Positions 11,774 through 25,629 of a DNA stretch of 64,000 nucleotides are shown in pieces. Source of the stretch: Solea solea (Eukaryota > Chordata > Actinopteri > Pleuronectiformes > Soleidae); assembly GCF_958295425.1 (NCBI RefSeq), contig NC_081153.1:19808720-19872719 (forward strand), read 5' to 3'. The notes below the pieces were generated by a model that saw nothing but the letters and a program-made list of their open reading frames with translations, searched no databases and had not been told where the DNA came from. Position 1 is the first letter of the stretch. Each line of letters starts with the position of its first letter. Both the position numbers and the translations under genes were made by a program.

Positions 11774-11812
11774 TTAAAATTAATCAGTATTATTAATTAA
11801 GGGAAATGATTT

Positions 11813-11840
11813 CAGCTAAATCTTACACACTGGACCTTTA
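11813..11840 (+). repeat. End fragment of a fish interspersed repeat
   Basis: TAAATCTTACACACTGGACC followed by TTTA is the end of a common fish non-autonomous repeat. The opposite end type (AAAGGTCCAGGGTGTG) starts another fragment at 14,871. Only the end is recognisable here. Confidence 0.55.
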
Positions 11841-13332
11841 ACAACCTTATGGAATCTTTCCTCATAAAATGGAATCAAAACAAATGTGCTGATATTTTAT
11901 TTGCACTCAGTTTAGGTTATAAACTATAAACAATTTTTTTTTATTAGGATTAAAGAAAACCTTACAAAATGTATAGGATTTATATTTATAGGTACAAAAG
12001 TGAAGTAATTGTGTTTATATTTGAAGGAAAGAATAATGTGACAGGAGGATACTGCGTGTCCCTTTGTTCCTGTGAACCTGACAGTTCTCTCCTTACACTC
12101 CGTTTTTGTTTACATATACATGTTGTCACTCAGGTTCAATAGCATTGACCTCTGACCTCGGAGAAGTACTTCCAGGTGGGGCGTCTCTGGTCTGGTCCGA
12201 CAGTGAGCGGAGAGAGAGAAAGACCTCCTGCAGCTACACACGGATACTTCAACCCTAAACAAACAGTGATCTGAGCGCTCAGAAATGTTACGTGATCTCT
12301 GTGAATGAGACGACCGGAAAATCGAATTAACCGCTGTAAGTGATAGAGATCAGCGATAAATGAGACTCATATTTTAACAAAGAAATGGTTGCAATATTAA
12401 ATAATTTAAGTTTTTTATTGAACAAACTGTAGTGTTTCTATCTCAAACTGCTGCACTCGGGTATAAAGGACGTTTGCCATTTTACTTTGTTTAATTGGGA
12501 GAGGAATTTTAAACTCAGTGCGACTTCCTAGTAAAATAAAGTGTAAACCATTCACAGTTTCTCCAAATGTACTTTCTTATTGAACTGCAGAGTAAAAAAA
12601 ACTGCTGCACTGGGCACATGGATCAAAAGGGTTGTTATTAGTCTCCTAATTAATCATGGGTGTGTGTTTTTGGCTGTAAATCAATGAAACAATCACAGTG
12701 TCATCTCCTATTTTACTTTAAACACCAGGTTGGTTTGAACAAACTGCTATTTAAATGGGTGGAGTTGTCAGGTAGTGAAAGAGAATGCTTTTCTCACATG
12801 AGCAGATCACCTGTGTGTGTGTGTGTGTAGCAGGTGATCGTACACACGCATGGACAGGAAGCTCACAGGAGGTTAACGATCTGCCGTAGAACTGCGTCTG
12901 TCTGTGATAAAAACACGTATTTTTCACTTTACACCACATGTGAGATGAGGCCTAATGCCAATGAACAGCTTCAACTCATCCCATTTGCCTCTTATTTAAT
13001 AAACTTTTTTATCATCAACAGTCTACGACAGCCAGCTGAAAATATTTCAGCTGATAATATCTGACATTTTTTAAAGAAATGCAGAGAAACTGAAGGACAG
13101 ACATACATTATTAGCTTGTCAGAGAGAGTAACAAGTTGAAGTGTATCGTTATTATTAATGTGTTTACTGAGATATTGTTTCTCCTGTATCAATTGTTACA
13201 GGAGCAAAATGGCAGGAAGTATATGGTGAAAAACAATACTTTACACATACTGTATATGATGTAATATGTACTTTCCATTATGGAAAGTAAACATGAAAAA
13301 GTGCAGGGGCACAGCGATTTGTAGTGATATAG
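11841..13332. other. Non-coding; no gene recognised
   Basis: Includes a short (TG)n run at about 12,812-12,828 within an imperfect CAGGTGATC / GATCACCTG inverted pair flanking it. The more GC-rich segment 12.10-12.35 kb has no open frame of note. Confidence 0.5.
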
Positions 13333-13500
13333 ATGGTAAATGGTCTGCATTTATATATAGAATTTTTATAGTCTTGATGACCACTCAAAGCCGCTTTACA
13401 CTACAGTTTTGCCATTCAGCCATTCACACAATGCATTTTCTATCAGTCATCTTTCATACCCTTTCACATGCAGCCGTCAGGAGCAACACGACTCACTCTA
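13333..13500 (+). repeat. Teleost interspersed repeat (TGGTAAATGGTCTGCAT type)
   Basis: The order TGGTAAATGGTCTGCAT, TAGTCTTGATGACCACTCAA, GCCGCTTTACACTACAGTTT, GCCATTCAGCCATTCACACA is a familiar dispersed fish repeat. It is degenerate here. The superfamily is not resolved from the sequence. Confidence 0.65.
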
Positions 13501-14870
13501 TCACTGAGCTTCCTTCGCCCCCGTCAGGATAGGATAGATTATACAGGCGAAGAGTTAGCAGAATGTGATGAAATTTGCAAAATACAAATTCAGACCCGAG
13601 AACTGTTTTATTATGGCGTATTTAATAAATAAAAATAAATGATAAGTGGCTTTTTCTTTTCTTCTACTTCTTTTCTACCTACCTCTCCTGTGCAGTGTCA
13701 CAGGTGGTTGGAGAAAATCCCAACATACACCACTGCAATGTGTTTCTCATGTCATTGGGTTTGTGGGCCTTTTGTTGCATTTCATCCAAACTGGAGGAAA
13801 AAACACGGCCCACGCAGAAAACCTGCAGCTGGATCTGTGACATAAGAGTAAATAATGTTAGAAAAGCTCTTACCAAAGTCACTTTTGCATCTTGCTGCTG
13901 ATTAAATCTCCCTCCATCAAACCGCTCTGCTTGTGCCTGCGCATGTTGACAGCTCACTTCATGTACGGCACTCGCCTGTGGCTCAAAACATCATCCGCTA
14001 AATATCAGCTGTCAGGCCATCGTTGCCCAAATCTGCTCCATGTGTCACAGGAATGTGTGCGGGACAAAGACTGTGGCTCGTTTCATTAGCGAAGCTGGAA
14101 AGAAATTATCATTCCTCACTCCAGAACCTCAGGAATGCTCGTGTGTGAACTGTAGGGTCACGGCGGAGCGAACGGAACATGAATGCGAGGAATTTCTTTT
14201 TCCAAAATCCTTAGCAGGTGGCTGCAAGCATATACGTCCATGTAATCTTCCCTGAGGGAACCGCGGCGGCCCTGATATCACGCAAGTCCAAGAAGTGCTC
14301 ATCGACTTCACCTGTCTCACTCCCAGTGGGTTCGCGTGCTAACCCAGATCTGTGATCCGAACGCTGTGTTCACGATCTGGAATACAGGAGGCAGCAGAGT
14401 CATTATATCCACCTGCTGCATGGAAAATGTTCCAGATGAGCTGAAGCTGAAGCACGAAATGTTCAACGGTTGAAGTGACACTTAAAAGAGTTATGCAAGT
14501 GTTTCACCTCTAGTTTTTCAGCTGATTTCGCTCTCGCGTGAAACCACTCCAGTGAGTGGAAAATCTACACAACTGCAGGGAGGTCTGTTGAGGATGAAGC
14601 TGAGGAAGAGGATGATGCCCCCAGGTGTCACCACACTCTGCATGGATGGATCCGCCATAATCGAGATACGTCTGCCCTTCACCTCTCTCTCTTTCTCTCT
14701 TCTGTTCTGTAGATCGAGCAAAAAAGTCCCCAAATTTGGCTGAAACTCATGCACTTTTTTGGAAAAAGTGAAAGTTTTGCTAACATTTTATTTTTATAGT
14801 CCATTGTTGAATCTCTGTTAGTAATCAGCAGGTATTAAGTATCATGTGATCAGATCAGTTGACACGATTA
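13501..14870. other. Non-coding; no gene recognised
   Basis: Several overlapping frames of 60-90 codons lie on both strands (13.64-14.75 kb), but none has a recognisable domain or consistent splice borders. Confidence 0.45.
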
Positions 14871-15085
14871 AAGGTCCAGGGTGTGAAATGTTGATCTAAA
14901 TATATTCATGAAGTAGAAATTGATAAAGATAAGATAAAATAATGATGCATATATTTTTGAGTGGCATGTGTTTACAGTAGCCCACAATATACAAACTACA
15001 CATCTTTGGAGTTTTGAATTGAGTCTACATAGGTTCTTCAACACACTTATAAGGGCTGCAACATGAAACTTCACCAACAAATGGT
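14871..15085 (+). repeat. Truncated non-autonomous fish repeat (AAAGGTCCAG end)
   Basis: Starts AAAGGTCCAGGGTGTG and contains TTTACAGTAGCCCACAATAT, followed by a GGTTCTTCAACACAC segment, the internal order I associate with a common fish non-autonomous element. The right end is missing. Confidence 0.55.
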
Positions 15086-18069
15086 GCTAAATTGTACGCA
15101 CCATACCTGTAACTAACTGTCAGTAGACTATAAGCTGAGCTTTAAATGTTGGTCCACAGATTCAAACCTGAATGTTGTGGTCACAGTGGATTTTAAATAC
15201 AAAATCAATGCACAGATGCAAGTAGATGTGCATTTGGAAAAGACTTTTGCAATCTCAATGTGTTTCTTCTAAAGTTGAAAATCTTAATGTTTGCCAAATA
15301 GCAATCAGCGTTTGAGGTGCACGATGGAGGAAGACCTTATCATCTTTGTGTGTTTATACCCAGAGCTCTGCGACACAGTTTCATCTACAGAGACCATTTA
15401 AAAAAAAAAAAGAAAAAGCTTGAAATAAAAGTCAGCGATGAAGTCGATCTATCACCACTCTGCACGTATAAATCGCACAAAAGTGACGCGTTGGGTGCAG
15501 CTGCAGCATAATCTCATACAAAAAAAATATTATTTTCCAGTGCTATAAACCATCACTTAACTAAACTTTAGTTGACAATCCACAGATTATTAGTAGAGAA
15601 CCTGCACTTGTCAGCAACATCTAATTAAAGTGAAAAACCGTTGAGAACATCAAGTGTCTACTGATGAACTGTTGACATGTTACTGAATACGTGTTGATTA
15701 AGAGTCAACACTGGACTGTCAAAATAAAGTGCTACCCATGTTTCTTTTAATCAGTGTTAATTATTTTTTAAATAATAATTTTTAGGTGCAGCATTCTCTG
15801 GCCAAGGACCATTTTAGTTCACTCAATATTTTATTATCATCTTCTCTTGGGAAATTTCTCTTGTGTCAGTCAGTCTCTATTCAACATCTGAGGCCCTAGA
15901 GGACAGCAAATTACACACAGTCTACCTTTAATTGTGTTGACTGTGGCAGCTTGCCAAAGTCTTCATTTTCCCACCTCGGTTTCATAGAGAAGCAAAACAA
16001 TTTCACAGTTGCCATAATAACATGGGAGATCACAACTTTGCATGTGTGTGTACGCTGTTCCACTGCCTGCGCTATCATCAATAAAGTTATTGTCGTTCAT
16101 GCAGAGAGCCTGCACCTGTGGGTGAGTGACTCATGAGATCGTCACATTTTATTTTTCCACGCTGGAGTCTGTGTCGCTGTCACTATGAGGGTGGAATGTC
16201 ACCACAACCATAGTGTGGGAAAAAAAACTGATTATCTTTTGTCAATGATGGGTTAGTCAATTATTTATCTCCGATTTATTGTTTAGTTTGGTTCATAAAC
16301 ATTGTGTCATGGTGTTTTGCCAAACCTCAGATTAAACCTCTAATTATCACTCCCTGCTCCATTCATTCCATGAAACGTCGCTAAATACACAATAACCCGT
16401 GACCCTATTAACTTATAATTAACCTAATAATTTGCATGACATCTTTACTCAGCCTGTTAACAGCTCAGCTTTGGCTTCTATCTCACTCACAACGGCATCC
16501 CTGTATTATATTGTCTCTGTCAGAGAGTTGACCACAAGTGAAACTAAATCTGTTGATGACTGTTAACTTGGTAGTTTGAGGAAAATGCCTTTTTTAAGGT
16601 CCTTAATAAGGTGTAATTAACAGTAAGACACTGATAAGACTTTAAAAGATGCTTATAAACACAAATAAGTCAATTTAAGTGTTAATAAAAGGACAATTAA
16701 CACATTTGTTATTGCTTTTAAACCAATCTATTAATGTAATGGGCATAGGCCTATGTATGTGTCACTTTAGGACCTTTTCTGGCATAAACCTCATGGAGAC
16801 CAAAAACTGGTTCTAATGAGGCAGACCCTCATTTCTGAGGATGTGTTTAAATTTGGGGCAAAGCATTGGTTAAAGTTAGGGTTATTTAGCTTTACTAGCT
16901 AGCAGTCTGTCTGGCTATCATGTTTATAAACATGTTATAAGTTTAACAATAATTAGACAATGTAAGGGGTTATCAAAAATCAGATTTTAACGCTAAGTCT
17001 AACCATACTGGATTTTTTGTCAGTTGTTTTAAACTGTGAACATTTGCTTCAACAGAAGAAGACAAGTTATCATAGTCAACATTTCTATTTCCATTTCTTT
17101 CATGAGTTTGAATGGCTATTATTTTGTGATCCTTAAAGCAGCACCGGACAAGAGTAAACCATGTCAGAAGCTTAGTGGTGTCAGTCACCTCTTCTCCCTC
17201 TGGGCATCACCGCTGCCTCCTCCTTTTACACTAAATCTTCCCCCAACACGACCCTTGACTCATTTCCTCCCTCATCCCACTGAACCCAGCATGAGCTGCA
17301 GGATTGTCCCAGTAAGAATCTGTCTGTCGACGCCCGCGGCCTGTGGCACGGAGCTAATGGGCCAGTTAAGAGTGTTTTGAGGTTGTGTATCTGTCAGGTG
17401 GCGCTGGCTGCTGCAGGCTCATGGCTCTGGGATTAACATAAAAGTCAAGTAAAGAGGATGTTTCCTTGTCTGGGAGGTGGGGGGGTGACACCCTTTATCC
17501 TTTCTGGGAAAAAAAGGATAAAAACATTCATCTGCTTTCTATAATGTTGACAAGAGAAGTGACCAGCTCTCTTTTTCCCTCCATCTCCTTTAAGTTTTAC
17601 TTTCATTTCATCTTTATTTAGTCGGGCAGTCTCGCTGAGATACGATCTCTTCTCCAGAAGAGAACAAAGAACACTTATAAAACACAATCAACAAAGAAAG
17701 ACAAAACAATGACCCAATACACAAACTTGGTAACAACAATTACAAGAATCATGAATCAAATATAAAATAATAAATAATAAAACTTTAAATTCTCCACTGA
17801 GATTAATTCATAGATTAGAAACTTTTATTGTCATTGTATCGGAATACAACGGAATTTGTTTGGAAGCTCCCAAACACCAAGAAATATGCATGAATATAAT
17901 AACACACACCTACAGTGTATAGTACACAATATAGTACTGTCTGCAGTGCGGTTTGTGAAAATATTATCAGGTTATTTACAGATCAATATAATTTAAAGTC
18001 ACTGGGTGAATTACAGCAGCTTCTACAGAACTGGGGAAGTGATTGATTTATACAGTTCTTATTCAGAGT
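15086..18069. other. Non-coding; no gene recognised
   Basis: AT-rich sequence with no convincing exon. A fragment near 17.82-17.87 kb (TTTATTGTCATTGTATCGGA) resembles the 3' end of a fish retroelement. Confidence 0.5.
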
Positions 18070-18200
18070 GTTTACATGTATGTTAAAAGTCTGATTTTTT
18101 TGTCGTCAGACTAAGACAATAATTCAGTTTTCTTGATGTCATATAAACAAAGTCCAACTAAAAGCTAAAAGCTAGTCGGACTAACATACCTGGATAATGC
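18070..18200. repeat. Truncated relative of the 4.6-5.07 kb MITE
   Basis: Starts GTTTACATG, carries CAGACTAAGACAAT (compare CTGACTAAGACAGACAAT at 4.64 kb), and ends near AGTCGGACTAACATACCTG, the reverse of GGTATGTTAGTCCGG at 5.01 kb. The second inverted end is not visible. Confidence 0.5.
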
Positions 18201-18239
18201 AATTCATAGTCTGATTACTCCTGCATCTATACTCTTAGT

Positions 18240-18880
18240 CAAACTGGAGACAGACTTTCTACACATACACCAAAATCCCTTTGATCGCGAAGTACAAGGA
18301 GATGACGTATGGGGGGGGGGACCTTGATGATGTTGCTGGCCTTCCTATGTAGGCAACTTTCATAAACTGCATAAAATGTGTTCAGTCCTAGGGGATTTGT
18401 GGTCCTTTGTTTAATCTTGTCTATCCGGGCCAAGTCTCTCTGGTTCTCTGCAGAGCAGCTGGAGAACCACACTGTAGCACCACAGCAGAGGTGGCAGAAG
18501 CTGACAGGGGACTCTGGCTTTTTGAGTTTCTTCAAAAAGAAAATCCTCTGTTGAGCTTTCTTCACCAGGTGAAAGTTGTTAACTGTCCATTGGAGTCCCA
18601 GGAATTTGATGTCGTTAACCTTCTCCTACTTCCTCTCCATTAATGTGGAGGATGGGTCGTTTCCTGGCTCTCTGAGGAGTCCACAACAATCTCCTGAAGA
18701 CAAGGTTGCTGTCTAAACACTGTACCAGGTGTTGCACCTCCTCTCTGTAATGGCTCTCATCTCCTGGAATTAGTGGTGTGTTGTCTGCAAATTAGTTTTG
18801 GAGGAGTAGATGGGGGCTCAGTCATGTGTGACAGGGCTGGGCTCGGGACACAGCCCTGTGGTGCTCCTGTGCTCAATAAA
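18240..18880 (-). pseudogene. LINE reverse transcriptase relic (L2/Maui-like)
   Basis: The minus strand, read across shifting frames, gives GAPQGCV and SPALSHMTEPPS (the loop before the catalytic box), then INGEEV, then LVKKAQQRIFFLKKLKKP, then CLHRKASNIIKV. This order and spacing matches the C-terminal half of L2/Maui-type fish LINE polymerases (LVKKAQQRLFFLRQLRK; CLRKASNIIKDPSHP). There are several frameshifts and the YADD region is not intact. A run of G at about 18,311 lies inside it. The copy is dead. Confidence 0.85.
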
Positions 18881-20185
18881 AAAAAAAACTCAAAGCCGAA
18901 TGAAAAAATAATTTATTACTTTGAGAAGTAATAAATGATTGGTAATGATATTCTGCAAATGTGTCTCTGGGCAGGTCGTCTGTGTATTAAGTACAATTTT
19001 AATGGTGTTGTTTTTAAAGGTGATAAAATATAAGGTAAACATTGAACGTTTAATATGCAGATCCCTGAAAAAGCAGGGCCCTAGAAAGTCCACTTATCAC
19101 TTACTGCACAATTAATTTAAACATAAACTTAAGAATAAATAAATAAGCCTCACATAAACAAACAATAGCAACATATTGGACCAAAGAAACAACAAGACAT
19201 ACATGATTGATCTCAGCAGCAGGATTGTGGTCTAAATGTTCAAGAATAGAACTATCTGCAGTAACATGACGCTAAAATAATATAAACCCTTTATGGTATT
19301 AACTCACAATACTTGATGTACTTCAACCACAGTGTGACTGATGTGTGTTTACAGTGGAGCGCCATCACACACATCACATTTATATAATCACTCGTTCTTT
19401 GGTTTTCCTGCTGACTGGATTGTCATCATTACACTAAGAAAACAGTGTTTGCTGCCACTTCCAGACTGGAAAGAACTGGATTTCTGTGCACAGGAACCAC
19501 GCTGAACCTGATTTCTCAGACTCAAATACAACATGTATTGTGTTGGACGCTTGTTGGTCAGTGAACCTGAAAGAAGCACGTTCTCCTGAAAGGCCAGAGG
19601 AAGACGAGAGTCGGGGACAAAGGCCTGAAAGATTGAGAGGAATGAAGTGAACAACAGATGAAGAGAAAAGAAAAAATGTGTCCCGGAGGGTTCGAGTGCA
19701 GAGTGGCAGCATGGGGCACAGCAGCAGGACCTGCATGAACATACATATGTCTCCATAAGACCTCCATGTTGCTAATAATGAGTGGATTTATAGTGTTATG
19801 ATTTATCATCTCTTCACATTATAATCTCCTGTGTGTGTCACAACAACATCACACCAGTGTTTTGACACCATGTTGATGCTATCGCTCGCCTACGGTAAAA
19901 GTCTCGCCTGATCTCCAGATAAATGCCTAAACAGAAAATAAGAAGATGAAGAAATCCACAAGAAACCAACATTATCAGATGTGATTTACGGAAATGTTTT
20001 TATATAAACATGCCGACGCCGATAACTCATTCCATTCATGCCACACTCATCTCAGTGATCTGCACCTGCAGAGATGCAGCTGGAGTGAACTGTTCATTCA
20101 CCAAACACATATCTGTTTAAAGCATCTGACGGTTCTTTGGAGTCATTGAATAGATGTTGATGCTGAGTTTGTTTAATGTGTAGAT
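18881..20185. other. Non-coding; no gene recognised
   Basis: An A-run at about 18.88 kb adjoins the LINE. Minus-strand frames near 19.39-19.81 kb overlap in several phases and carry no known domain. Confidence 0.45.
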
Positions 20186-20390
20186 CAGTGGTTCTTAAAC
20201 TTCTTATACCAAGAACCACCTGAGAAAATATTAAGCTCTCAAAGTATCACCGTTATCACCAACATTAAAATACAGTGGTGCGTATACACTGGTATATACA
20301 GCAGAGCAGTATTTCTGATTTTCCTCCAAGTACCACCAGAGGAAGCTCGCGTATCACTGGTGGTACACGTACCACAGTTTGAGAACCATG
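20186..20390. mobile_element. hAT-like MITE, ~205 bp
   Basis: The left end is CAGTGGTTCTTAAACT and the right end, read on the other strand, is CATGGTTCTCAAACTG, giving imperfect inverted ends of about 16 bp. The CAGTGGTTCTCAAACT-type end is common in fish and other vertebrate hAT-derived MITEs. I could not see an 8-bp target duplication, so the edges may have decayed. Confidence 0.6.
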
Positions 20391-23300
20391 GATATAGACC
20401 ATGAGAACAGTTCTTATAGATACCACATGTATAAACTGTAAATAATACAGAAACTTTAAGGGGAGGCAGGCAACAGGTTTTTTGCAGTATAACATGACTC
20501 ATTTTAAAGCTGTACTACACAATTTGTTTCGGAATATTGTCATGAATTGTCGTTAGTGTGAGTACATGATGGAATATTGTGATACATTCTAAGCTCATAA
20601 CGTTCACTCCCACTGAACAGCAGGTTTTTGGACTTTTTTGAAAAGTCTTTTGAGTTTGAGACCCCTGTTCTAGATGCTGTGACCAGTTTTTGTGAGCCTG
20701 TCCTATGATGGGAGACTTTGACCAGTCAAAGTGCAGTTCAGAGAGAGAAAGAGGGCGCCTCCTATTGGCTGTTCCTACTTAGCAGTAAATGGAAAACCGT
20801 GCGTGAGCGTTCCAGAGATGGAGAGATTGCCTCAGGTCATCTGAAAGTGTCTAAATCATGTTTATCTGGTTATCTGTTCATATTTAATGACCTGGAAATG
20901 AAAGAAATCCTGCCTGTACTACAGCTCTAACCATCAGTCCTCCTCCGTGTCCTTAAAAGATGCCACTCCAGTCATCTTTCACTTCCCTCCTCTCCAAAAA
21001 CAACAGCAGCCACTCAGCTGAGGCAAATCATCAACTCCTACAGAGTGGCCTGTTTGATTCTGGTGCTGAAATGGCAGCTATTTACAAAAGGAAGATTAGA
21101 TTTTTTTAAATGTATTTTTGTTTTAACCCCCGTCCTCTGTCGCCCCTAAATACCTTGTTAAGAATAACAAACACGCTGCCAATATAAATCATGCCATGTT
21201 TTTCAGTCACACTCTTAAAAATGGGCCATTTCATCATGTGGCTGTCATCTTCACAGCAACGTTCCTAACGCAGATAACGAGTCAGAGGCGCGCAGAAAGC
21301 CATCTATCCTCACAATGCAAACACAAAGTCACTCCGCATCCTCCTCTGTCTGTGACTCTTGGCAAGTGAGCATGAAAGGGAAATTTAGGTTGTTGCGTCC
21401 GGATGTCTGCGTCGCAGCGGCCAGAGAACGTTGATATGAAGTGTTTGCACTGAGGAGATAAAAGAGCCGCACGACAGGCAGCGGCACGGACTCAGAGTCA
21501 AGAACAAGCACAGGATACACACATATGTGACTGCTGCATTGATTAATGTGCAACACCGCCATTATCACCTCCACTCACTCTGACAGACAACACAACACTG
21601 ACAGCAACTGCATGACTGCTTTGGTAAAAACAAGTCCAAAGCTTTTGAGCACTTTTAAAAAAAAAACAACAAAAAAACCAAATCTTGTTTAAATCTTGGT
21701 TAAAATTGAACTGAATTCATTTAGTTCCTCTTCTGTGTTGTGCATGTCAGTAGAAAGCTGTTTCGACCACGTCTCCCTCGTACAACAGATTTCTATCTCG
21801 TCAAAAAAAAAGTGTTTCTTAAAATTGAAAACATGAGGGCCCCATAGTTCACCTGAGACGACGAGGTCAGAGATCTGTTTACACCTTGCACCTTTTTAAT
21901 GCATGTCTCCCCTTCTGTCTCTCTATAGTCTGCCTTGAAAGCTTAAAATGCCGTCAAAATTAGTGTTAATAAAAGTGGTAATATTTGGGTCTCTCTGTCA
22001 AAATTACCAATATAACGCTATTTCTCAGCAATAACATTGATCAATCAATATTGGTGTGCAAATCTTGCATTTATTGGGTCATTACATGAGACTAAAAGAG
22101 TCCCATTTTGAGGATATTGCATCAAATTAAAATGTCAGTTTAAATTAAATTAGCTACTTTGGCGCAATAGATGTAAACAACAAATATAGACATACAGATT
22201 TAATATGACGCAAATATTAATATCTAACATAAATTGTCTCATACCTGAAAATGCAATCACTGTTAAACATGTGTATTTGTTACACTTTCTGGACTTTGTA
22301 TCTGCTTTTATGTCGAACTCACATTAATTAGGAAGAATAGCACTGGTTTTTAATGCTTAATTTAATGTTTGGTTTACTCCATGTATTTTGCAGTATCTGC
22401 TGTCTTTGACTTGAGCATGCAAATACCTCTGCAGAGCTGAAAGTCACATTTAAATGCACGATGAACAGTTTCCCCGTGTGAAGATGCTACTGCAGACAAA
22501 GTGTAGGTGCAGATTAGTGTGTGGTTGCTTTGCCTTTTCTTCCGCAGAATCATTCCATCTCACTGTGTGTTTGTTGCGTGAGATGTCGTCGTGACTAAAG
22601 TACAGTGTGTACCCGTCTTCATTTTCATATTTGATTAAAATGTTAGGTGTGGCAGCTACAGAACTGCAGCGGCTCAATAATGCGATTTGCCTTAGGCTTT
22701 TATATTTCTACTCTTACATGTGTTAAACCCCACTTTATCCTGCACTTTAGTGTTTACAGTATATTCACAAGATTTTCTTTTATCAGGGCTCTCTTGTTAT
22801 TAGTTGGGAATACTGAGTCAGAGATTTCCAACTATTGTTTTCCTGTTTTCTAAGTAATTGTTAGGAATGCTGACTCGTTTTCTGGATGAGTGCAGTCATT
22901 TCATAATTGGTCTGACGTTTGTTGGCAGCAATCTCCGCTCACATGTTTCTTTGGTTGATTAAAACAAAACAGACGGATAAATACATGAAAATCTGTTATT
23001 ATTTCATCCTCATGTCTGAATAATTGCATTTTAAGTCCATAAATTCATAAAATATGAACATTTTATTGCATTACATTTAACTTTTTTTATCATTTTTGAA
23101 ATATTTCACGATTTTCCTCCCCATTGACAATGACTGGAGACAGACGCTGCATCAATATTGCAACCAAGTACAGAATATAATTGGCAAACAAGGGCAAATT
23201 TGTACATAATATAATTTTTTCTTATGTTTTTACTTCCATTTGTGAAATAGCTTGATCATGTGTGGCTTTTTTGTGTGCTGTTACTGCCTTTTCTGTAACA

Positions 23301-24149
23301 CTTAATATTATTTTGTTATTTGAAGCATACACATACATCTTGGAGTAAAAAGTTGATGAAATTCAGCAAATTATTTGGAGACACAAATTTAAACGTGATT
23401 GATCTCTTGTTTCTTTTACTGTTCTTATTGTACAAAGTTTCCAAAGAGCACTAGCACAGGTTTGACACATGCTTGTACTTGCATGACTGGTGATAAAATA
23501 CAAGTCTTGAATCTTCAAGCAAATCATGTAAAATAAAAGGACCAATGAGATGTCACTCCCACTCGGTTTTGAAAGCGTGGATGCAAGAAACAAAACAAAA
23601 GCAAGAAAGATGGTTGCTTTATTTTGCCAGTGCTCAGTTAAATATGCAGAGAACGAGTCAATGATGACATCAGACTTCTAATAAAATCATTAGTGAATGT
23701 GAGGTGTAATTTAGAACCGGCTGAACCAGCTCTTCATGAGTAACGTCTCCTCCTGAGAAGTGTGTGGGCACAGAGCGTCAGTCACTCTGATGTGAGCTGA
23801 AGCATCAAATCCCTCCCACACTAATGATTTTGAATTCACCTGACGTGAACATCGGAGACAGCACAGAGCAAACTTTGATATACTGTTGTTTTCGTTTGTT
23901 TAGGAAGTAAATATTGGCGACAAGTCGCGCTGATTTTGCTGGCGTCACATTCCAAAGTGACACGAGAGGAAGCCAGTGACATCTGTCTTTGCTGTTATCA
24001 CTAAATAAACTGTGACACGGAGAAAAACAACCGGCAGACACGCGGAATGTTCGGGTTTTTTTTGTTCCACTCTTTTCTAATTGTGCCCCATTTATGTGAT
24101 ATCTTATAGTTTGAATATTTAAATACTTATTTGTGTTTTCTCCTTTAGC
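20391..24149. other. Non-coding; no gene recognised
   Basis: Long AT-rich stretch without a credible exon. Short frames at 20.7, 21.3, 22.5 and 23.4 kb lack domains and conserved splice context. Confidence 0.5.
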
Positions 24150-24540
24150 TTAGTGGAGGTTCCCACAACAGTCCACAGAAAATTGGGGATGTCGCCTTTG
24201 TTACTTACATCCCTAAACTTTGGATAACACTACCCTTAGATATCAGGGAAGCCACAGCTCACAAGATATTTTTAAAAGAAAACTTGTGTTTTTACTCTAG
24301 CCTTCAACTAACGCCTTTTGATTCCACCCTGTGTTGTTTTTTATTTGTATTTTTTAGTTTATTTTACAGTTAAAACAGGGTTTTTTCTTACCTTTTTACT
24401 TTAGCCTTTCCTTTTCATTCCACCCTGTGTTGTGATATATTGTTGTATTTGCTTTTCAAATTTTATTTTCCTTTTATTGTGAAACTGAAATCCTTGTATG
24501 AAAGATGCTATACAAAAACAGTTTATTATTATTCTCTTGC
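24150..24540 (+). pseudogene. LINE 3' end relic
   Basis: The plus strand encodes KLWITLPLDIREATAHKIFL, resembling the LWNSLPxxIRxAxTxxxFKxxLK tail of fish LINE polymerases. It is followed by a long T-rich 3' region ending GATGCTATACAAAAACAGTT and (ATT)n, the usual LINE 3' tail. An ATTCCACCCTGTGTTGT phrase occurs twice (about 24.32 and 24.42 kb), suggesting a small internal duplication. Confidence 0.65.
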
Positions 24541-25100
24541 CCACAAAGTTTATTTCTGAATTTGAATAAACTGAGAATCATGTGTCAGGCTGGTGACCTC
24601 TGACTGTCCCAGAGAGAAAACAAACTGCAAAAACCCTTTTCACTGTCTCACAAAGATTCCCACATAAATTCCTACAGTCTCACTGACCAGGAATGCAGCA
24701 CTCTGATAGGTTTGATAGCATGAATAGTTCTTTTGTATTGTGTTTAAAGCACTCTGAGATGTTTGTATATGACAAACGTGTATCTGATTTCAAAGAGAAA
24801 CACATGCTGTTGCTAATATTGTGCACTTTCAGTCAAATATAACTTAATTTAAAATGATGCACTTTCTAAATGTACCTTGAGGTGTGTGAAGGACAGGTAT
24901 GACCTCAGAATCTGCCAGGTACAAATCTTTTATTAATTTTGAAAGCACTTTTTAATGTACCTTATATACGTTTGTGCAGGTTTTAAATGTGTCATCGCAT
25001 GTTGCTTACTGGCTGCGGCCCAACTGAGTTTGTGAATGAATAATCCTGCTCTAGCAGGTTCATTAAAGAACATAAAGAAGGAAATAATGAATGAATTCAT

Positions 25101-25345
25101 ACATTCATCGTCTACCGCTTTATCCTCCACATGAGGTACGTGGGGGGGCGTTGGTGCCAATCCCATTTGACATGGGGCAAAGGGCGATGTCATCAGTCCA
25201 TCACAGGAACACATGCAGACAAACATCCACTCACACCTGAGGGCAATTCAGAGTGTCCAATTTACCTAATCCCCAAATGTGCTGGTTATTGGAGACAGGA
25301 GAACTCCATGCAGCAAGGCCCTTGTTCCAAATGGGTCATGAAGGC
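25101..25345 (-). mobile_element. tRNA-derived SINE, minus orientation, 5' part degraded
   Basis: Contains, in reverse sense, the tail segment (CCGCTTTATCCTCCACATGA), the middle (AGAGTGTCCAATTTACCTAA) and the CTCCATGCAGCAAGGCCCTTG segment of a fish SINE family. Complete copies of this family start with a tRNA-like head and end in a tail shared with L2-type LINEs. A further ~100 bp to the right is shared with 26.06-26.15 kb. Confidence 0.75.
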
Positions 25346-25629
25346 ATTATTTCAAAGTGCCAAAATCTATATAAGCTCTTTTCCTCACAACGTAAAGATC
25401 TTATAGCTGGAGCTTATGTTGTAATTTGGTTCTATGCTGGGGGTAATTAAAAAGTGTGAAACCAATAGTTACCTTTACTTGCTTTTTCAGTTGGTTTCTT
25501 AGATTATTTTGAGTGAGACCAACTGTCATATTCTACTGGGCAAATTAACTGAACCTGAGCTAAACAGAAAAACACCCAAATACATGTATTTTTCCTCCTT
25601 GAATAGTGAAGGAATTTTTCAAGGGTCAC

